From positions 496,001 through 560,000 of the forward strand of contig NZ_JBNAGF010000001.1 of NCBI RefSeq assembly GCF_049801055.1: a stretch of 64,000 bases of DNA, written 5' to 3'. The DNA is from JBNAGF01 sp049801055. GTDB taxonomy: Bacteria; Pseudomonadota; Alphaproteobacteria; Rhodobacterales; Rhodobacteraceae. Positions 1 through 8,436 of this stretch are shown in pieces; the stretch's first letter is position 1; each line of letters opens with the position of its first letter. A model generated the notes under the pieces. The model saw only the letters and a list, made by a program, of their open reading frames with translations. It did no database searches and was not told where the DNA came from. A program made the position numbers and the translations under genes.

Positions 1-1
1 C

Positions 2-76
2 AACGACGGCACTGTTCAGCACGACCGGTTGGATTTCGTGGAAAGCGACAACCTGTTCACCGACCTTGCCGACTGA
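2..76 (+). CDS. 3' end of an upstream gene (product uncertain, possibly rpiA)
   Basis: The window opens inside a coding frame of 24 codons that ends with TGA at 74-76 (last residues ESDNLFTDLAD). It reads in the same direction as the glutathione reductase gene 168 bp downstream. From memory, ribose-5-phosphate isomerase A precedes gor in some Rhodobacterales and has a similar acidic tail, but 24 residues are too few to assign a family. The product call is a guess; the open frame and the stop are what is seen. Confidence 0.4.
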   Translation, partial: NDGTVQHDRLDFVESDNLFTDLAD

Positions 77-244
77 GTTCCTTCCCGAAGTCGTGAAGCC
101 TGCGCCAAGTGCTTTCAAATCCCCCGGCCAGTTCCTATGTGAGGGCTTCATGGCGTCGATCGAATTTGATAACGGCGCCGGCCAAAAACCATATCCGGCA
201 GGTTCACCCGTGGCTTGCACGAGACTTCAGATGAGGCATAACTG

Positions 245-1603
245 ATGAGCTTTGATTACGATCTCTTTGTCATAGGCGGCGGTTCGGGTGGCGTGCGCGC
301 GGCGCGCGTTGCGGCAGGCGAGACAGGGGCCAAGGTGGCTCTTGCCGAAGAAGACCGCTATGGCGGCACCTGCGTGATCCGCGGCTGTGTGCCGAAAAAG
401 CTGATGGTTTTTGCTTCCGAATTTGCGCCGATGGTCGAAGATGCGCAGAGCTTTGGTTGGGACATCCAGCCGGGGTCCTTCGATTGGGGATCTTTCAAGG
501 TAAAGCTTCACGCCGAGTTGGACCGACTGGAAGGCGTCTATCGCAACATTTTGAAAAACAATGGTGTCGAGAGTTTCGATCAGCGGGCCCGGATCGTCGA
601 TCCGCATACGGTCGAGTTGGCGGACGGTACCCGAATGACTGCCCGACATATTCTGATCGCGACCGGTGGCCGCCCGGTCGTCCCGGATTTCCCGGGATCG
701 GACCTGGCGATCACGTCCAATGACATTTTCCATCTCGAAACACTACCCGACAGCATCCTGATCGTTGGAGGCGGCTACATTGCCTGTGAATTCGCCGGGA
801 TCCTCAACGGGCTGGGCGTGCAGGTCACGCAGTTCTATCGCGGCGCGCAGATCCTGCGAGGCTTTGACGACGAAGCGCGCGGGCTGGTCTGTGAAGAAAT
901 GTGCCAGAACGGTATCGACGTGCATCTTGGAACCAACATCATTGAGATGAAGCGCGAAGGCGACAAGATACGCGTCAAAGCCACCAATGGCTCGGAAATG
1001 CTGGTGGATCAGGTGATGTATGCAACCGGGCGTGCGCCCAACGCAGATGAGCTTGGGCTGGAGGCGTTGGGCATCGAACGCGGTCGCAAGGGCGAGATTC
1101 TTGTTGATGAATACTCCCAGACCGGTGTGCCGTCCATTTATGCGATCGGGGATGTGACCGACCGGGTCAACCTGACCCCGGTTGCAATCCGCGAAGGCAT
1201 GGCCTTTGTCGACACTGTATTCCGCGGCAAGCCAACCCCGGTGGACCACGAGCTGATTCCGACGGCCATTTTCACACAGCCCGAAATGGGGACTGTTGGC
1301 CTGTCCGAGGAGGAAGCTGCTGAACAGGAATCGATCGAGATCTATGCCACTTCGTTCAAGCCGATGCAGCAGAGCTTTGCCGGGCGGTCGCAGCGGGTGC
1401 TGATGAAACTGATCGTCAGCAAGGCCACCCACAAGGTTCTTGGATGCCATATCGTGGCGCCCGGGGCGGGCGAGATGATACAGCTGGCCGGAATCGCGGT
1501 AAAAATGGGCGCGACAAAGGAAGATTTCGATCGCACGGTGGCGGTTCATCCGACAATGTCGGAAGAATTGGTCACCATGCGGCAACCTGTTCGCTCGGCT
1601 TGA
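245..1603 (+). CDS. gor: Glutathione-disulfide reductase
   Basis: A 452-residue cytosolic FAD flavoenzyme that reduces oxidised glutathione with NADPH. The N-terminal FAD fold carries GGGSGG (11-16). The redox-active disulfide is C43/C48 in GGTCVIRGCVPKKL. A second nucleotide-binding fold begins at GGGYIACEFAG near residue 177. The C-terminal dimerisation domain holds the HPT motif (VAVHPTMSEEL) that supplies the catalytic base to the partner subunit. The VIRGCVPKK form of the disulfide motif is typical of glutathione reductase rather than lipoamide dehydrogenase. Length matches the family. The ATG at 245 follows a weak purine stretch (gaggca). Confidence 0.95.
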   Translation: MSFDYDLFVIGGGSGGVRAARVAAGETGAKVALAEEDRYGGTCVIRGCVPKKLMVFASEFAPMVEDAQSFGWDIQPGSFDWGSFKVKLHAELDRLEGVYRNILKNNGVESFDQRARIVDPHTVELADGTRMTARHILIATGGRPVVPDFPGSDLAITSNDIFHLETLPDSILIVGGGYIACEFAGILNGLGVQVTQFYRGAQILRGFDDEARGLVCEEMCQNGIDVHLGTNIIEMKREGDKIRVKATNGSEMLVDQVMYATGRAPNADELGLEALGIERGRKGEILVDEYSQTGVPSIYAIGDVTDRVNLTPVAIREGMAFVDTVFRGKPTPVDHELIPTAIFTQPEMGTVGLSEEEAAEQESIEIYATSFKPMQQSFAGRSQRVLMKLIVSKATHKVLGCHIVAPGAGEMIQLAGIAVKMGATKEDFDRTVAVHPTMSEELVTMRQPVRSA

Positions 1604-1703
1604 TTTGCAGACGGGCGCACACAGGTTACAACTGAGGCCGCATGCAGCGGTGCAAAACCACGACGGTCGCATGACGCGGCGCAAAACAAGGGATTGAATA
1701 CAT

Positions 1704-2855
1704 ATGGCGGGCAACAGCGGTGGCCCCTGGGGGGGCGGAGGCTCTTCCGGTGGCGGCGGAGGAAACCGGGACAACAACGGCGGTGGAGGGCAGCGTCCTC
1801 CCGAAGGCGATGGCCCGCAGATCCCCGAGATCGATGACCTGGTCAAGAAAGGTCAGGAACAACTGCGCGTGCTGATGGGCGGACGTGGCGATCAGGGGCG
1901 TGGCGGTTCGGGTGGCTCTGGTGGCCGGGGCGGCCCCGGTTTCTCGCGCGGAACGGTCGGGCTTGGCATTGTCGCCGCTGTCATTCTCTGGGGCGTGGCC
2001 AGTTTCTACACGGTAAAGCCCGAAGAACAGTCGGTCGAATTGTTCCTGGGAGAGTTTTCCAACGTCGGCAATCCCGGTCTGAACTTTGCGCCGTGGCCGC
2101 TGGTCACTGCCGAAGTTATCCCGGTGACCCGTGAACAGACCGAAGACATGGGTGGGGCTCGTGGTGCCAATGATGGTCTGATGCTGACCGGCGACGAAAA
2201 TGTCGTCGATATCGATTATCAGGTGGTCTGGAACATCAACGATCCGGCCAAGTACCTGTTCAACCTCGCTGACCCGCGCCAGACCATCCGCGCGGTGTCG
2301 GAATCGGCGGTGCGCGAGATCATCGCGCAGTCGGAACTGGCACCGATCCTGAACCGAGATCGTGGCATCATTGCGGAACGCTTGCAGGAGCTGATTCAGG
2401 CGACGCTGGACAGCTATGATTCCGGTGTGAACATTATCCGCGTGAACTTCGACAAGGCAGACCCGCCGGCATCGGTCATCGACGCCTTCCGGGATGTTCA
2501 GGCCGCCGCGCAGGAACGTGACCGTCTACAAAACGTGGCGGATGCCTACGCCAACCGGGTACTGGCCGAAGCGCGTGGTGAAGCTGCACAGATCTACGAA
2601 GAAGCCGAGGCCTATCGTGCCCAGGTGGTGAACGAGGCTCAGGGTGAGGCAAGCCGCTTTACCGCTGTTCTCGAGGAATACTCGAAGGCTCCGGAAGTGA
2701 CGCGCAAACGTCTGTATCTGGAACGGATGGAGCAGGTTTTGGGTGACGTCGACAAAGTGATCCTCGACCCGAACACTGGTGGTGAAGGGCAGGGGGTCGT
2801 TCCATACCTGCCGCTCAATGAACTGCGTCGAAACACCGAAGAGGGAGAGAACTGA
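1704..2855 (+). CDS. hflK: FtsH protease activity modulator HflK
   Basis: A 383-residue SPFH/band-7 membrane protein that forms, with HflC, the large periplasmic cage around the FtsH protease. The N-terminal ~80 residues are extremely Gly-rich (GGGGSSGGGGG), as in other HflK proteins. One transmembrane helix follows at about 84-103 (GLGIVAAVILWGVASFY), then the band-7 domain and an Ala/Glu-rich coiled coil near 260-330. An AAGGGA-like Shine-Dalgarno sequence lies about 9 nt before the ATG. The stop overlaps the hflC start by one base (TGATG), so the two are translationally coupled. Confidence 0.95.
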   Translation: MAGNSGGPWGGGGSSGGGGGNRDNNGGGGQRPPEGDGPQIPEIDDLVKKGQEQLRVLMGGRGDQGRGGSGGSGGRGGPGFSRGTVGLGIVAAVILWGVASFYTVKPEEQSVELFLGEFSNVGNPGLNFAPWPLVTAEVIPVTREQTEDMGGARGANDGLMLTGDENVVDIDYQVVWNINDPAKYLFNLADPRQTIRAVSESAVREIIAQSELAPILNRDRGIIAERLQELIQATLDSYDSGVNIIRVNFDKADPPASVIDAFRDVQAAAQERDRLQNVADAYANRVLAEARGEAAQIYEEAEAYRAQVVNEAQGEASRFTAVLEEYSKAPEVTRKRLYLERMEQVLGDVDKVILDPNTGGEGQGVVPYLPLNELRRNTEEGEN

Positions 2856-3730
2856 TGCGCAAGGCAACCTATCTCCTTCCGGTTCTGGTGATCGCCATTG
2901 TAGCTGGTCTGTCCGCGCTTTTCATCGTCGATGAACGTGAAAAGGCGCTGGTGCTGCAGTTTGGTCGCGTCGTCGCGGTCAAGGAAGACCCCGGACTGGC
3001 GTTCAAGATTCCGCTCATTCAGGAAGTGGTTCGCTATGACGACCGGATCCTGTCGCTTGACGTGCAACCTCTCGAAGTCACGCCGCTGGACGATCGCCGT
3101 CTCGTGGTCGACGCTTTCGCCCGCTATCGGATCAGCAATGTAGAGCAGTTCCGGCAAGCTGTTGGTGTTGGCGGCGTTGCCACCGCTGAGGATCGTCTGG
3201 ATCGCATTTTGCGTGCGGAAACACGTGAGGTTCTGGGTTCTGTCAGTTCCAAGGATATTCTGAGTTCCGACCGTGCCGCGCTGATGCTGCGGATCCGCAA
3301 TGCGGCCATTGCCCAGGCCCGTGCCCTGGGGCTCGAGGTGATCGACGTGCGGCTCAAGGCAACCGACCTGCCGAACCAGAACCTCGAAGCAACCTTTGAC
3401 CGGATGCGTGCCGAGCGGGAACGCGAAGCCACTGACGAGCGCGCCCGCGGTAACGAAGCCGCGCAGCGGGTTCGGGCGCAGGCCGATCGGACCGTGGTTG
3501 AACTGGTTTCCGAAGCGCGTCGCGAATCCGAGATCATTCGCGGTGAAGCAGATGCTGAGCGGAACGCCGTCTTTGCCGAGGCCTTTGGCCGCGACCCGGA
3601 GTTCTTTGAATTCTATCGCTCTTTGACGGCCTATGAGCGCGCGCTTAAGGGCGGAAACAGCTCGCTGGTCCTCAGCCCGGATTCGGAGTTCTTCAATTAT
3701 CTGAAGTCGCCGAACGGGGTGGCCGAGTAA
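2855..3730 (+). CDS. hflC: FtsH protease activity modulator HflC
   Basis: A 291-residue partner of HflK. It has one N-terminal membrane anchor (LLPVLVIAIVAGLSALFIV, about 7-25), a band-7 domain beginning around DEREKALVLQFGRVV, and a long charged helix (about 180-240, rich in RAEREREA and ARGNEAAQR). In the membrane it joins HflK to restrain FtsH turnover of membrane substrates. It overlaps hflK by one base, and its own stop overlaps the next ATG (TAATGG), so hflK, hflC and the DUF2065 gene read as one operon. Confidence 0.95.
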   Translation: MRKATYLLPVLVIAIVAGLSALFIVDEREKALVLQFGRVVAVKEDPGLAFKIPLIQEVVRYDDRILSLDVQPLEVTPLDDRRLVVDAFARYRISNVEQFRQAVGVGGVATAEDRLDRILRAETREVLGSVSSKDILSSDRAALMLRIRNAAIAQARALGLEVIDVRLKATDLPNQNLEATFDRMRAEREREATDERARGNEAAQRVRAQADRTVVELVSEARRESEIIRGEADAERNAVFAEAFGRDPEFFEFYRSLTAYERALKGGNSSLVLSPDSEFFNYLKSPNGVAE

Positions 3731-3924
3731 TGGCATTCGTGCTTCTGGCCCTCGGGCTGGTGCTGATCGTCGAGGGGCTGGCCTATGTGCTGGCCCCTTC
3801 GCTTATCGAAAGGATGCTGGAGGTGCTGCGCAGCCTGCCTGAGACTGCCCGTCGGCAGATCGGAGCGCTCTGCGTGGTGAGCGGACTTATCCTGCTTTGG
3901 CTCGCCTTTCATCTGGGAGTTTGA
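3730..3924 (+). CDS. DUF2065 family small membrane protein
   Basis: A 64-residue protein with two predicted membrane helices (FVLLALGLVLIVEGLAYVLA at 3-22 and VVSGLILLWLAFHLG at the C terminus) joined by a short basic segment (PETARRQIGAL). This is the YjeT/DUF2065 architecture. The ATG overlaps the hflC stop. The family is often found beside hflKC, which suggests a role with the FtsH-HflKC complex, but no biochemical function is established that I know of. Confidence 0.8.
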   Translation: MAFVLLALGLVLIVEGLAYVLAPSLIERMLEVLRSLPETARRQIGALCVVSGLILLWLAFHLGV

Positions 3925-4057
3925 ACTGAACCGACCGCGCTAATTGAAACACCGCTCAATTGGCCGCGATCTCGAGTTGCGGCCCGGCCCAAAGCGACTA
4001 CATTGGACCTCAAACAGCGGCTTGTGCCGTTCAGAACGTTCAAGAAGGAGAGCTGCG

Positions 4058-5542
4058 GTGCAAATCAAGGCACGTTCGAAATCCCTTACCGTTGATCCGG
4101 TTCCGATGCGCCTTCTGGCCCTCACGGTGCTGAGCACGCTCTTCTTGCTTGCGCAGGTTCTGATGGTGCAGGCCCGGCCAGAAAGCCTTGCGCCGCTGGC
4201 CGAACGGATCAGCCCATCGGTCGTCAACATCACCACCTCCACGATGGTCGAAGGGCAAACGGGTCCACAGGGGATCGTTCCCGAGGGATCGCCATTCGAA
4301 GATTTCTTTCGGGAGTTTCAGGATCGCAACGGCGAAGGGGACCGGCCGCGCCGTTCTTCAGCTTTGGGATCGGGTTTCGTGATCTCTGAGGACGGGTTTA
4401 TCGTCACCAACAACCACGTGATCGCCGAGGCTGACGAGATCCTCATTGAGTTCTTTCCCGGTGAAGGCCAACCCAAAAAGAAACTGCCTGCCAAGGTGAT
4501 CGGTACCGATCCGAACACTGATATCGCGCTTTTGAAGGTTGAAACCGATCGGCCTCTGTCTTTCGTCACCTTCGGAGACAGTGATACCGCGCGGGTTGGT
4601 GACTGGGTGATCGCCATGGGCAACCCGCTGGGGCAAGGGTTCTCGGTGTCTGCCGGGATCGTGTCCGCACGCAACAGGGCTCTGTCCGGAACTTATGACG
4701 ACTACATCCAGACGGATGCTGCCATCAACCGCGGCAACTCGGGCGGGCCGCTTTTCAATATGGAAGGCAACGTGATCGGCGTGAACACTGCGATCCTGTC
4801 ACCCAATGGCGGTTCAATCGGTATCGGCTTTTCGATGGCCTCCAATGTTGTGACCAAAGTGGTTGATCAGCTGCGGGAATTTGGTGAAACCCGCCGCGGC
4901 TGGCTTGGTGTCCGCATTCAGGACGTGACCGAAGATGTGGCCGAAGCGATGGGTCTCGAAAAGGCGACGGGTGCGCTTATCACGGATGTGCCGGATGGCC
5001 CGGCAAAAGATGCCGGCCTGCAATCCGGTGACGTGATCGTCAGTTTTGACGGTGTCGAGGTCAAGGACACCCGCGGGCTTGTGCGGCAGGTTGGCAATAC
5101 CGAGGTGGGTAAATCGGTCCGCGTGGTGGTGTACCGCGAGGGTGGAACCCAGACAGTGCTGGTCACCCTGGGGCGCCGCGAAGATGCCGAACGGGGAACA
5201 CCGGCCGCGCAACCGGGCGAGGAAGATGCGCCTTCGGTTGCCGAAAAGGAAGTCCTGGGTCTGACCTTGAGTGTGCTGACCGAGGATATCCGCGATGAGC
5301 TTTCCCTGAGCGCAGATGCGCAGGGGCTGGTTGTCATGGCGGTTGACGAAAGCTCGGAGGCCTTCGAGAAAGGGCTGCGAGCCGGTGATCTGATCACCGA
5401 GGCTGGCCAGCAAAAGGTCGTGACACTGGCGGATCTTGACGATCGGATCGCCGAAGCCAAGGAAGCCGGTCGCAAATCGCTTCTGCTCCTCGTGCGCCGC
5501 AATGGCGAACCGCGCTTTGTGGCGCTGAGCCTCGACGGTTGA
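4058..5542 (+). CDS. Deg/Do family periplasmic serine endoprotease
   Basis: A trypsin-like HtrA/DegP-type protease of about 494 residues that degrades or chaperones misfolded envelope proteins. The GTG at 4058 is preferred because AAGGAG precedes it (4045-4050), and a signal peptide follows (MRLLALTVLSTLFLLAQVLMVQA). Using that start, the triad is H120 (VTNNHV), D155 (NTDIALLKV) and S228 (GNSGGPL). Two PDZ domains follow, at about 262-352 (GWLGVRIQ onward) and 390-490. It sits directly after hflKC-DUF2065, a frequent arrangement in alphaproteobacteria. The frame stays open upstream to 3944, but no better start lies there. A strong terminator follows at 5572. Confidence 0.92.
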   Translation: MQIKARSKSLTVDPVPMRLLALTVLSTLFLLAQVLMVQARPESLAPLAERISPSVVNITTSTMVEGQTGPQGIVPEGSPFEDFFREFQDRNGEGDRPRRSSALGSGFVISEDGFIVTNNHVIAEADEILIEFFPGEGQPKKKLPAKVIGTDPNTDIALLKVETDRPLSFVTFGDSDTARVGDWVIAMGNPLGQGFSVSAGIVSARNRALSGTYDDYIQTDAAINRGNSGGPLFNMEGNVIGVNTAILSPNGGSIGIGFSMASNVVTKVVDQLREFGETRRGWLGVRIQDVTEDVAEAMGLEKATGALITDVPDGPAKDAGLQSGDVIVSFDGVEVKDTRGLVRQVGNTEVGKSVRVVVYREGGTQTVLVTLGRREDAERGTPAAQPGEEDAPSVAEKEVLGLTLSVLTEDIRDELSLSADAQGLVVMAVDESSEAFEKGLRAGDLITEAGQQKVVTLADLDDRIAEAKEAGRKSLLLLVRRNGEPRFVALSLDG

Positions 5543-5571
5543 TCCCGCCCTGTAGAAACAGCCGACGCATT

Positions 5572-5607
5572 GAGGCCGGTGGGATAATCACCCCGCCGGC
5601 CTCTTTG
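5572..5607 (+). terminator. Intrinsic terminator of the hflKC-deg unit
   Basis: A 12-bp stem (GAGGCCGGTGGG at 5572-5583 with CCCGCCGGCCTC at 5592-5603, one G-T pair) with a short AT-rich loop (ataatcac), followed by TTT. It lies 30 nt after the deg stop. Confidence 0.75.
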
Positions 5608-5812
5608 AAACTGGCGGTTTGGGGATGAGCAATCCCCGGTCAATATCCGGGCGTGCGACATAGTGTGGGCCGCTTGGAGCTGGCGTCTGGCCAACTCATC
5701 CATGCGTGTCATTTAACTGTGCAGATTTCACGACAACACGCCGCGTCAAGGAAATCGGGCCGGGTGCCAAAGTGGGGAGCGCAAGCGCATACGAATCAGG
5801 GGTAAACGCTGA
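5605..5812. other. Gene-free stretch between deg and the structured element
   Basis: No convincing gene is visible. A GTG-started 89-codon frame (5706-5975) is open, but it is Cys-rich, resembles no family I know and runs through the hairpins described next, so it was not called. No clear -35/-10 pair was found. Confidence 0.5.
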
Positions 5813-5909
5813 CCGGCCCGCGCTGCGACCGCATTGCTGCGGTTGGCACGGAACGTACCGCTGCGGGCCGGCCTGCTGCCACGTAACGGGATGGGCTACG
5901 CGGTTTTTT
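5813..5909 (+). ncRNA. Candidate structured small RNA with its own terminator
   Basis: A perfect 9-bp GC helix (CCGGCCCGC at 5813-5821 with GCGGGCCGG at 5863-5871) closes over two inner hairpins. The first is ACCGCA-TTGC-TGCGGT (5828-5843). The second is GGCACG-GAA-CGTACC (5845-5859, one mismatch). Together they form a plausible three-way junction. Eight nucleotides downstream, CCACGTA (5879-5885) pairs with TACGCGG (5897-5903, one mismatch) and runs into six T. The deg operon already ends at 5572-5607, so this element and its terminator serve no visible gene. No known RNA family was recognised. The pairing is seen; its expression is inference. Confidence 0.35.
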
Positions 5910-6096
5910 GCTTATTGTTTGGTACTAAAAAGTCTTTGTAAAATTGGCCCCCCGGAAGAGAAGGGCATTGAATGAAGCCAACATAGGCCGATTCCCAAAA
6001 CAGTTATGTGATCCTGTTCACAGACAGTGAATCGGACAGCAAAGCCGGATCATCAATCGGGGGCGATAGGAATGACAAAAGAAAGGCTGGTGCAGG
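5910..6096. other. AT-rich gene-free stretch before the Crp/Fnr gene
   Basis: About 190 bp that are more AT-rich than the surroundings (around 5909-5950). They lie downstream of the minus-strand Crp/Fnr gene. No gene, tRNA or convincing terminator is visible. Confidence 0.5.
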
Positions 6097-6765
6097 TCAG
6101 ATCTGGTCGGGTTCGGCAAGGGCGCTCAGGGCGCTGCGATCCAGAATGGTGATGCCGCCGCGTGAACCGTCAAGGATGCCTTCACGTTTCCAGACCGAAA
6201 GGGTTTTGGACACGGCCTCGCGGGTGGCGCCTACAAAATCGGCCAGCTCCGACTGCGACATTTTGATTGTGTCACGTGGGGCCAGTTCCTGCGTCAGATA
6301 GAGGATCTTTCGGGCTAGCCGCGTCGGCACCGGCAGAAAGACCTGTTCATTGAGTTGATGCCCCATCAGCCGCATGCGCTGCCCGGCCAGCCGCAACATG
6401 TCCGTTGCCAGCTCGGGATGATGGTGGAATTTGGCCAGCACATCCGCATAGCGAATCCGGCTCAGCCGGCCCGAATCCAATGCGGTGACAGTGGCCGTGC
6501 GCGGGCCGGGATCAAACAGCGCGATCTCGCCAAAGACCGCGCCGGGTCCGGCAACGTCGAGAACCAGTTTTCGGCCGTTGAGGGAGAGAATGGAGAACTC
6601 CAGCGCACCCTCGATGACGGCATAGAGCGAGTCGCCATCATCGCCCTGTTCGAACAGCACTTCGCCCGCTTCCAGATGGATCTCGCGCGCCTGCCCCGTC
6701 AGCATCTGTTTCAGACGCTCGGAGGCGGACGCGAGAAACCCGGTATCGGGCAGGGTATTGTTCAT
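6097..6765 (-). CDS. Crp/Fnr family transcriptional regulator
   Basis: A 222-residue DNA-binding regulator. An N-terminal cyclic-nucleotide-binding-type beta barrel spans about 30-120 (GEVLFEQGDDGDSLYAVIEG and FGEIALFDPGPRTATVTA), followed by the dimer helix and a winged HTH at about 165-215 (SQSELADFVGATREAVSKTL). The effector pocket has the GEIALFDPGPRTATV pattern of true cNMP-binding members. No N-terminal Cys cluster is seen, so this is not an oxygen-sensing FnrL. It is transcribed alone or after ispZ; its regulon cannot be read from context. Confidence 0.88.
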   Translation of the reverse strand: MNNTLPDTGFLASASERLKQMLTGQAREIHLEAGEVLFEQGDDGDSLYAVIEGALEFSILSLNGRKLVLDVAGPGAVFGEIALFDPGPRTATVTALDSGRLSRIRYADVLAKFHHHPELATDMLRLAGQRMRLMGHQLNEQVFLPVPTRLARKILYLTQELAPRDTIKMSQSELADFVGATREAVSKTLSVWKREGILDGSRGGITILDRSALSALAEPDQI

Positions 6766-6849
6766 CTTCTGGTTCTCAATCTTCCGACCTTTTGGCTTGG
6801 GCCTGCCGAGCGTCCTTCTACTCGCGGCCGCTTATGAATGGGTTGCCGG

Positions 6850-7458
6850 TCAATGATCCTGACCGGGATCTGCCATGTATTTTTGCAGGGCCACGATCTG
6901 CCACCACAGAAAGGCGAACAGCAGCAGCGGAAACCCGAAAGTTTCAATCTTGACCCACAGATCCGTGGACATAGTGCGCCAGACGAACTCATTGGCCAAG
7001 GCCAAAGCGGCAAAACCGGCGCAGAGCCGCCGTGTGAGGATCATCCAGCCTTCGTTTTCCATCGGCACCAGTTCACCCATCACATAGGCAAGATAGGACC
7101 TGCCCTGCAGGAGGCCGAGCCCGAGCAGACCGGAAAACAGCCCGTAGACGATCGTGGTCTTCATCTTGAAGAACCGCTCGTCATTGAACCATGCGGTCAG
7201 TCCGCCGAAGAACACTACCATGAACGCGGTAAAAATCTGCAAGCGGCTCAATTTTCCGGTCAGCAACCAGAGGATCCCCATCGCGGCCAGAAGGATTGGC
7301 ACAAAAACTATGGTTGCGACGATGAAACCGGAATACTCGGTTCCGCCGAAGAGGAATACTTCATCTCGTAGCCTGAGGTAGATCAGGAAAAAGGCGACGG
7401 TCGGCCCCAGTTCGAGAATCTGTTTTAGAATCGGGTTGATATCTTTTTGTTCTGCCAT
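6850..7458 (-). CDS. ispZ: Inner-membrane septation protein IspZ/YciB
   Basis: A 202-residue polytopic membrane protein with about five helices, including ELGPTVAFFLIYLRL near the N terminus, FKMKTTIVYGLFSGLLGLGLL in the middle and a final FGFPLLLFAFLWW. The GPTVAFF start and the WTxxNxxF-like segment (LALANEFVWRTMSTDLWV) are family hallmarks. YciB proteins influence envelope synthesis and cell division. It is the last gene of the ftsY-DMT transporter-ispZ set, 17 bp after the transporter. Confidence 0.88.
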   Translation of the reverse strand: MAEQKDINPILKQILELGPTVAFFLIYLRLRDEVFLFGGTEYSGFIVATIVFVPILLAAMGILWLLTGKLSRLQIFTAFMVVFFGGLTAWFNDERFFKMKTTIVYGLFSGLLGLGLLQGRSYLAYVMGELVPMENEGWMILTRRLCAGFAALALANEFVWRTMSTDLWVKIETFGFPLLLFAFLWWQIVALQKYMADPGQDH

Positions 7459-7475
7459 GAAAGCGGTCTTATCCT

Positions 7476-8381
7476 TTATTGGCCACCCATCTCAACTATC
7501 ACCGCACCCAGCGCGATAAGAGTCATCAGGGCAATTCGGCGAGGGCCGACGGTTTCCTTGAGAACCAGCCAGCCGATCAGCGCGGCGAAGACGGTTGAGG
7601 TCTCGCGAAGAACCGCGGCCTCTCCGACCTTGTCCAGTCTTGTGGCAAGCATCACGGATCCAAAGCTGGCAAAGGCCACGAGCCCACCAATCAGGCCGCG
7701 CATCATCAGTGGACCAGGCGCAGGGGGATCGGCCAGATTGCGCCACCGCAAATAGGCAAAGAACGGCAAGGTTGCACCGTCGATCATGAAAAACCACGCA
7801 AGAAACGTGAATGGATCGGCGGTTGCCCGGATGCCGTAGGCGTCATAGGTCGTGTAAAGTGCAACGAACAGGCCGGTGACAGCTGCAAGCCCAAGGGCTA
7901 TGGGCAGGGTCTCCCGCGAGGTTTGCAGGAAAATCAGGTTGTAGATCGCCAGCCCGAAGATCCCGGCCAGCAGGACTAGCACGCCCAACCATTGAGTCAG
8001 GGTAAAGCTCTCGTTGAAAATGAACGATGCTCCGATGACCGTAAACAGTGGCCCGGTTCCCCGGACAACCGGGTAGACAACGGTGTAAGAGCCCTTGGTA
8101 TAGGCCAGCGCCTGCAAGGTCTTGTAGAGAATGTGGATCAGCCAAGCGATCGCGAAGATGACCCACATATGCGGTTCGGGCCAAGGCACCACAAACAGCG
8201 CAAACGGGGCGGCCATCAGGCAATAGGATGCGTCGATCGCGCCACGCGACAACCACGGGTCATGGCGGCCCTTCTGAAGGGCTCCGAACACGGCGTGCAG
8301 AAAAGCTGCCAGCAGCGCCAGCCAGAGTGCTGCCTGATGTCCGGCTTCAGTGCCTTCGAGAGAGATCAGCCAGTCGCTCAA
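7476..8381 (-). CDS. EamA/DMT family transporter
   Basis: A 301-residue integral membrane protein with about ten predicted helices arranged as two EamA repeats, such as TVIGASFIFNESFTLTQWLG in the first and VFAALIGWLVLKETVGPRR in the second. These are typical drug/metabolite transporter signatures. The substrate is unknown. It lies between ftsY and ispZ on the same strand with gaps of 55 and 17 bp, so it is probably co-transcribed. Confidence 0.82.
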   Translation of the reverse strand: MSDWLISLEGTEAGHQAALWLALLAAFLHAVFGALQKGRHDPWLSRGAIDASYCLMAAPFALFVVPWPEPHMWVIFAIAWLIHILYKTLQALAYTKGSYTVVYPVVRGTGPLFTVIGASFIFNESFTLTQWLGVLVLLAGIFGLAIYNLIFLQTSRETLPIALGLAAVTGLFVALYTTYDAYGIRATADPFTFLAWFFMIDGATLPFFAYLRWRNLADPPAPGPLMMRGLIGGLVAFASFGSVMLATRLDKVGEAAVLRETSTVFAALIGWLVLKETVGPRRIALMTLIALGAVIVEMGGQ

Positions 8382-8436
8382 ATCCGGGCCCTTGCTGGTC
8401 GCAGTTCCCGAAATCGGGAATCAGTGGTGGTTTTCG

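Noticed and set aside
5706..5975. GTG-started 89-codon frame between deg and the Crp/Fnr gene
   Set aside because: Cys-rich, no recognisable family, no Shine-Dalgarno sequence, and it runs through strong hairpins and a terminator.
6008..6030. FNR/CRP-like half-sites upstream of the Crp/Fnr gene end (gatcctgttcaca)
   Set aside because: Poor match to TTGAT-N4-ATCAA and located downstream of a minus-strand gene, where an operator is not expected.
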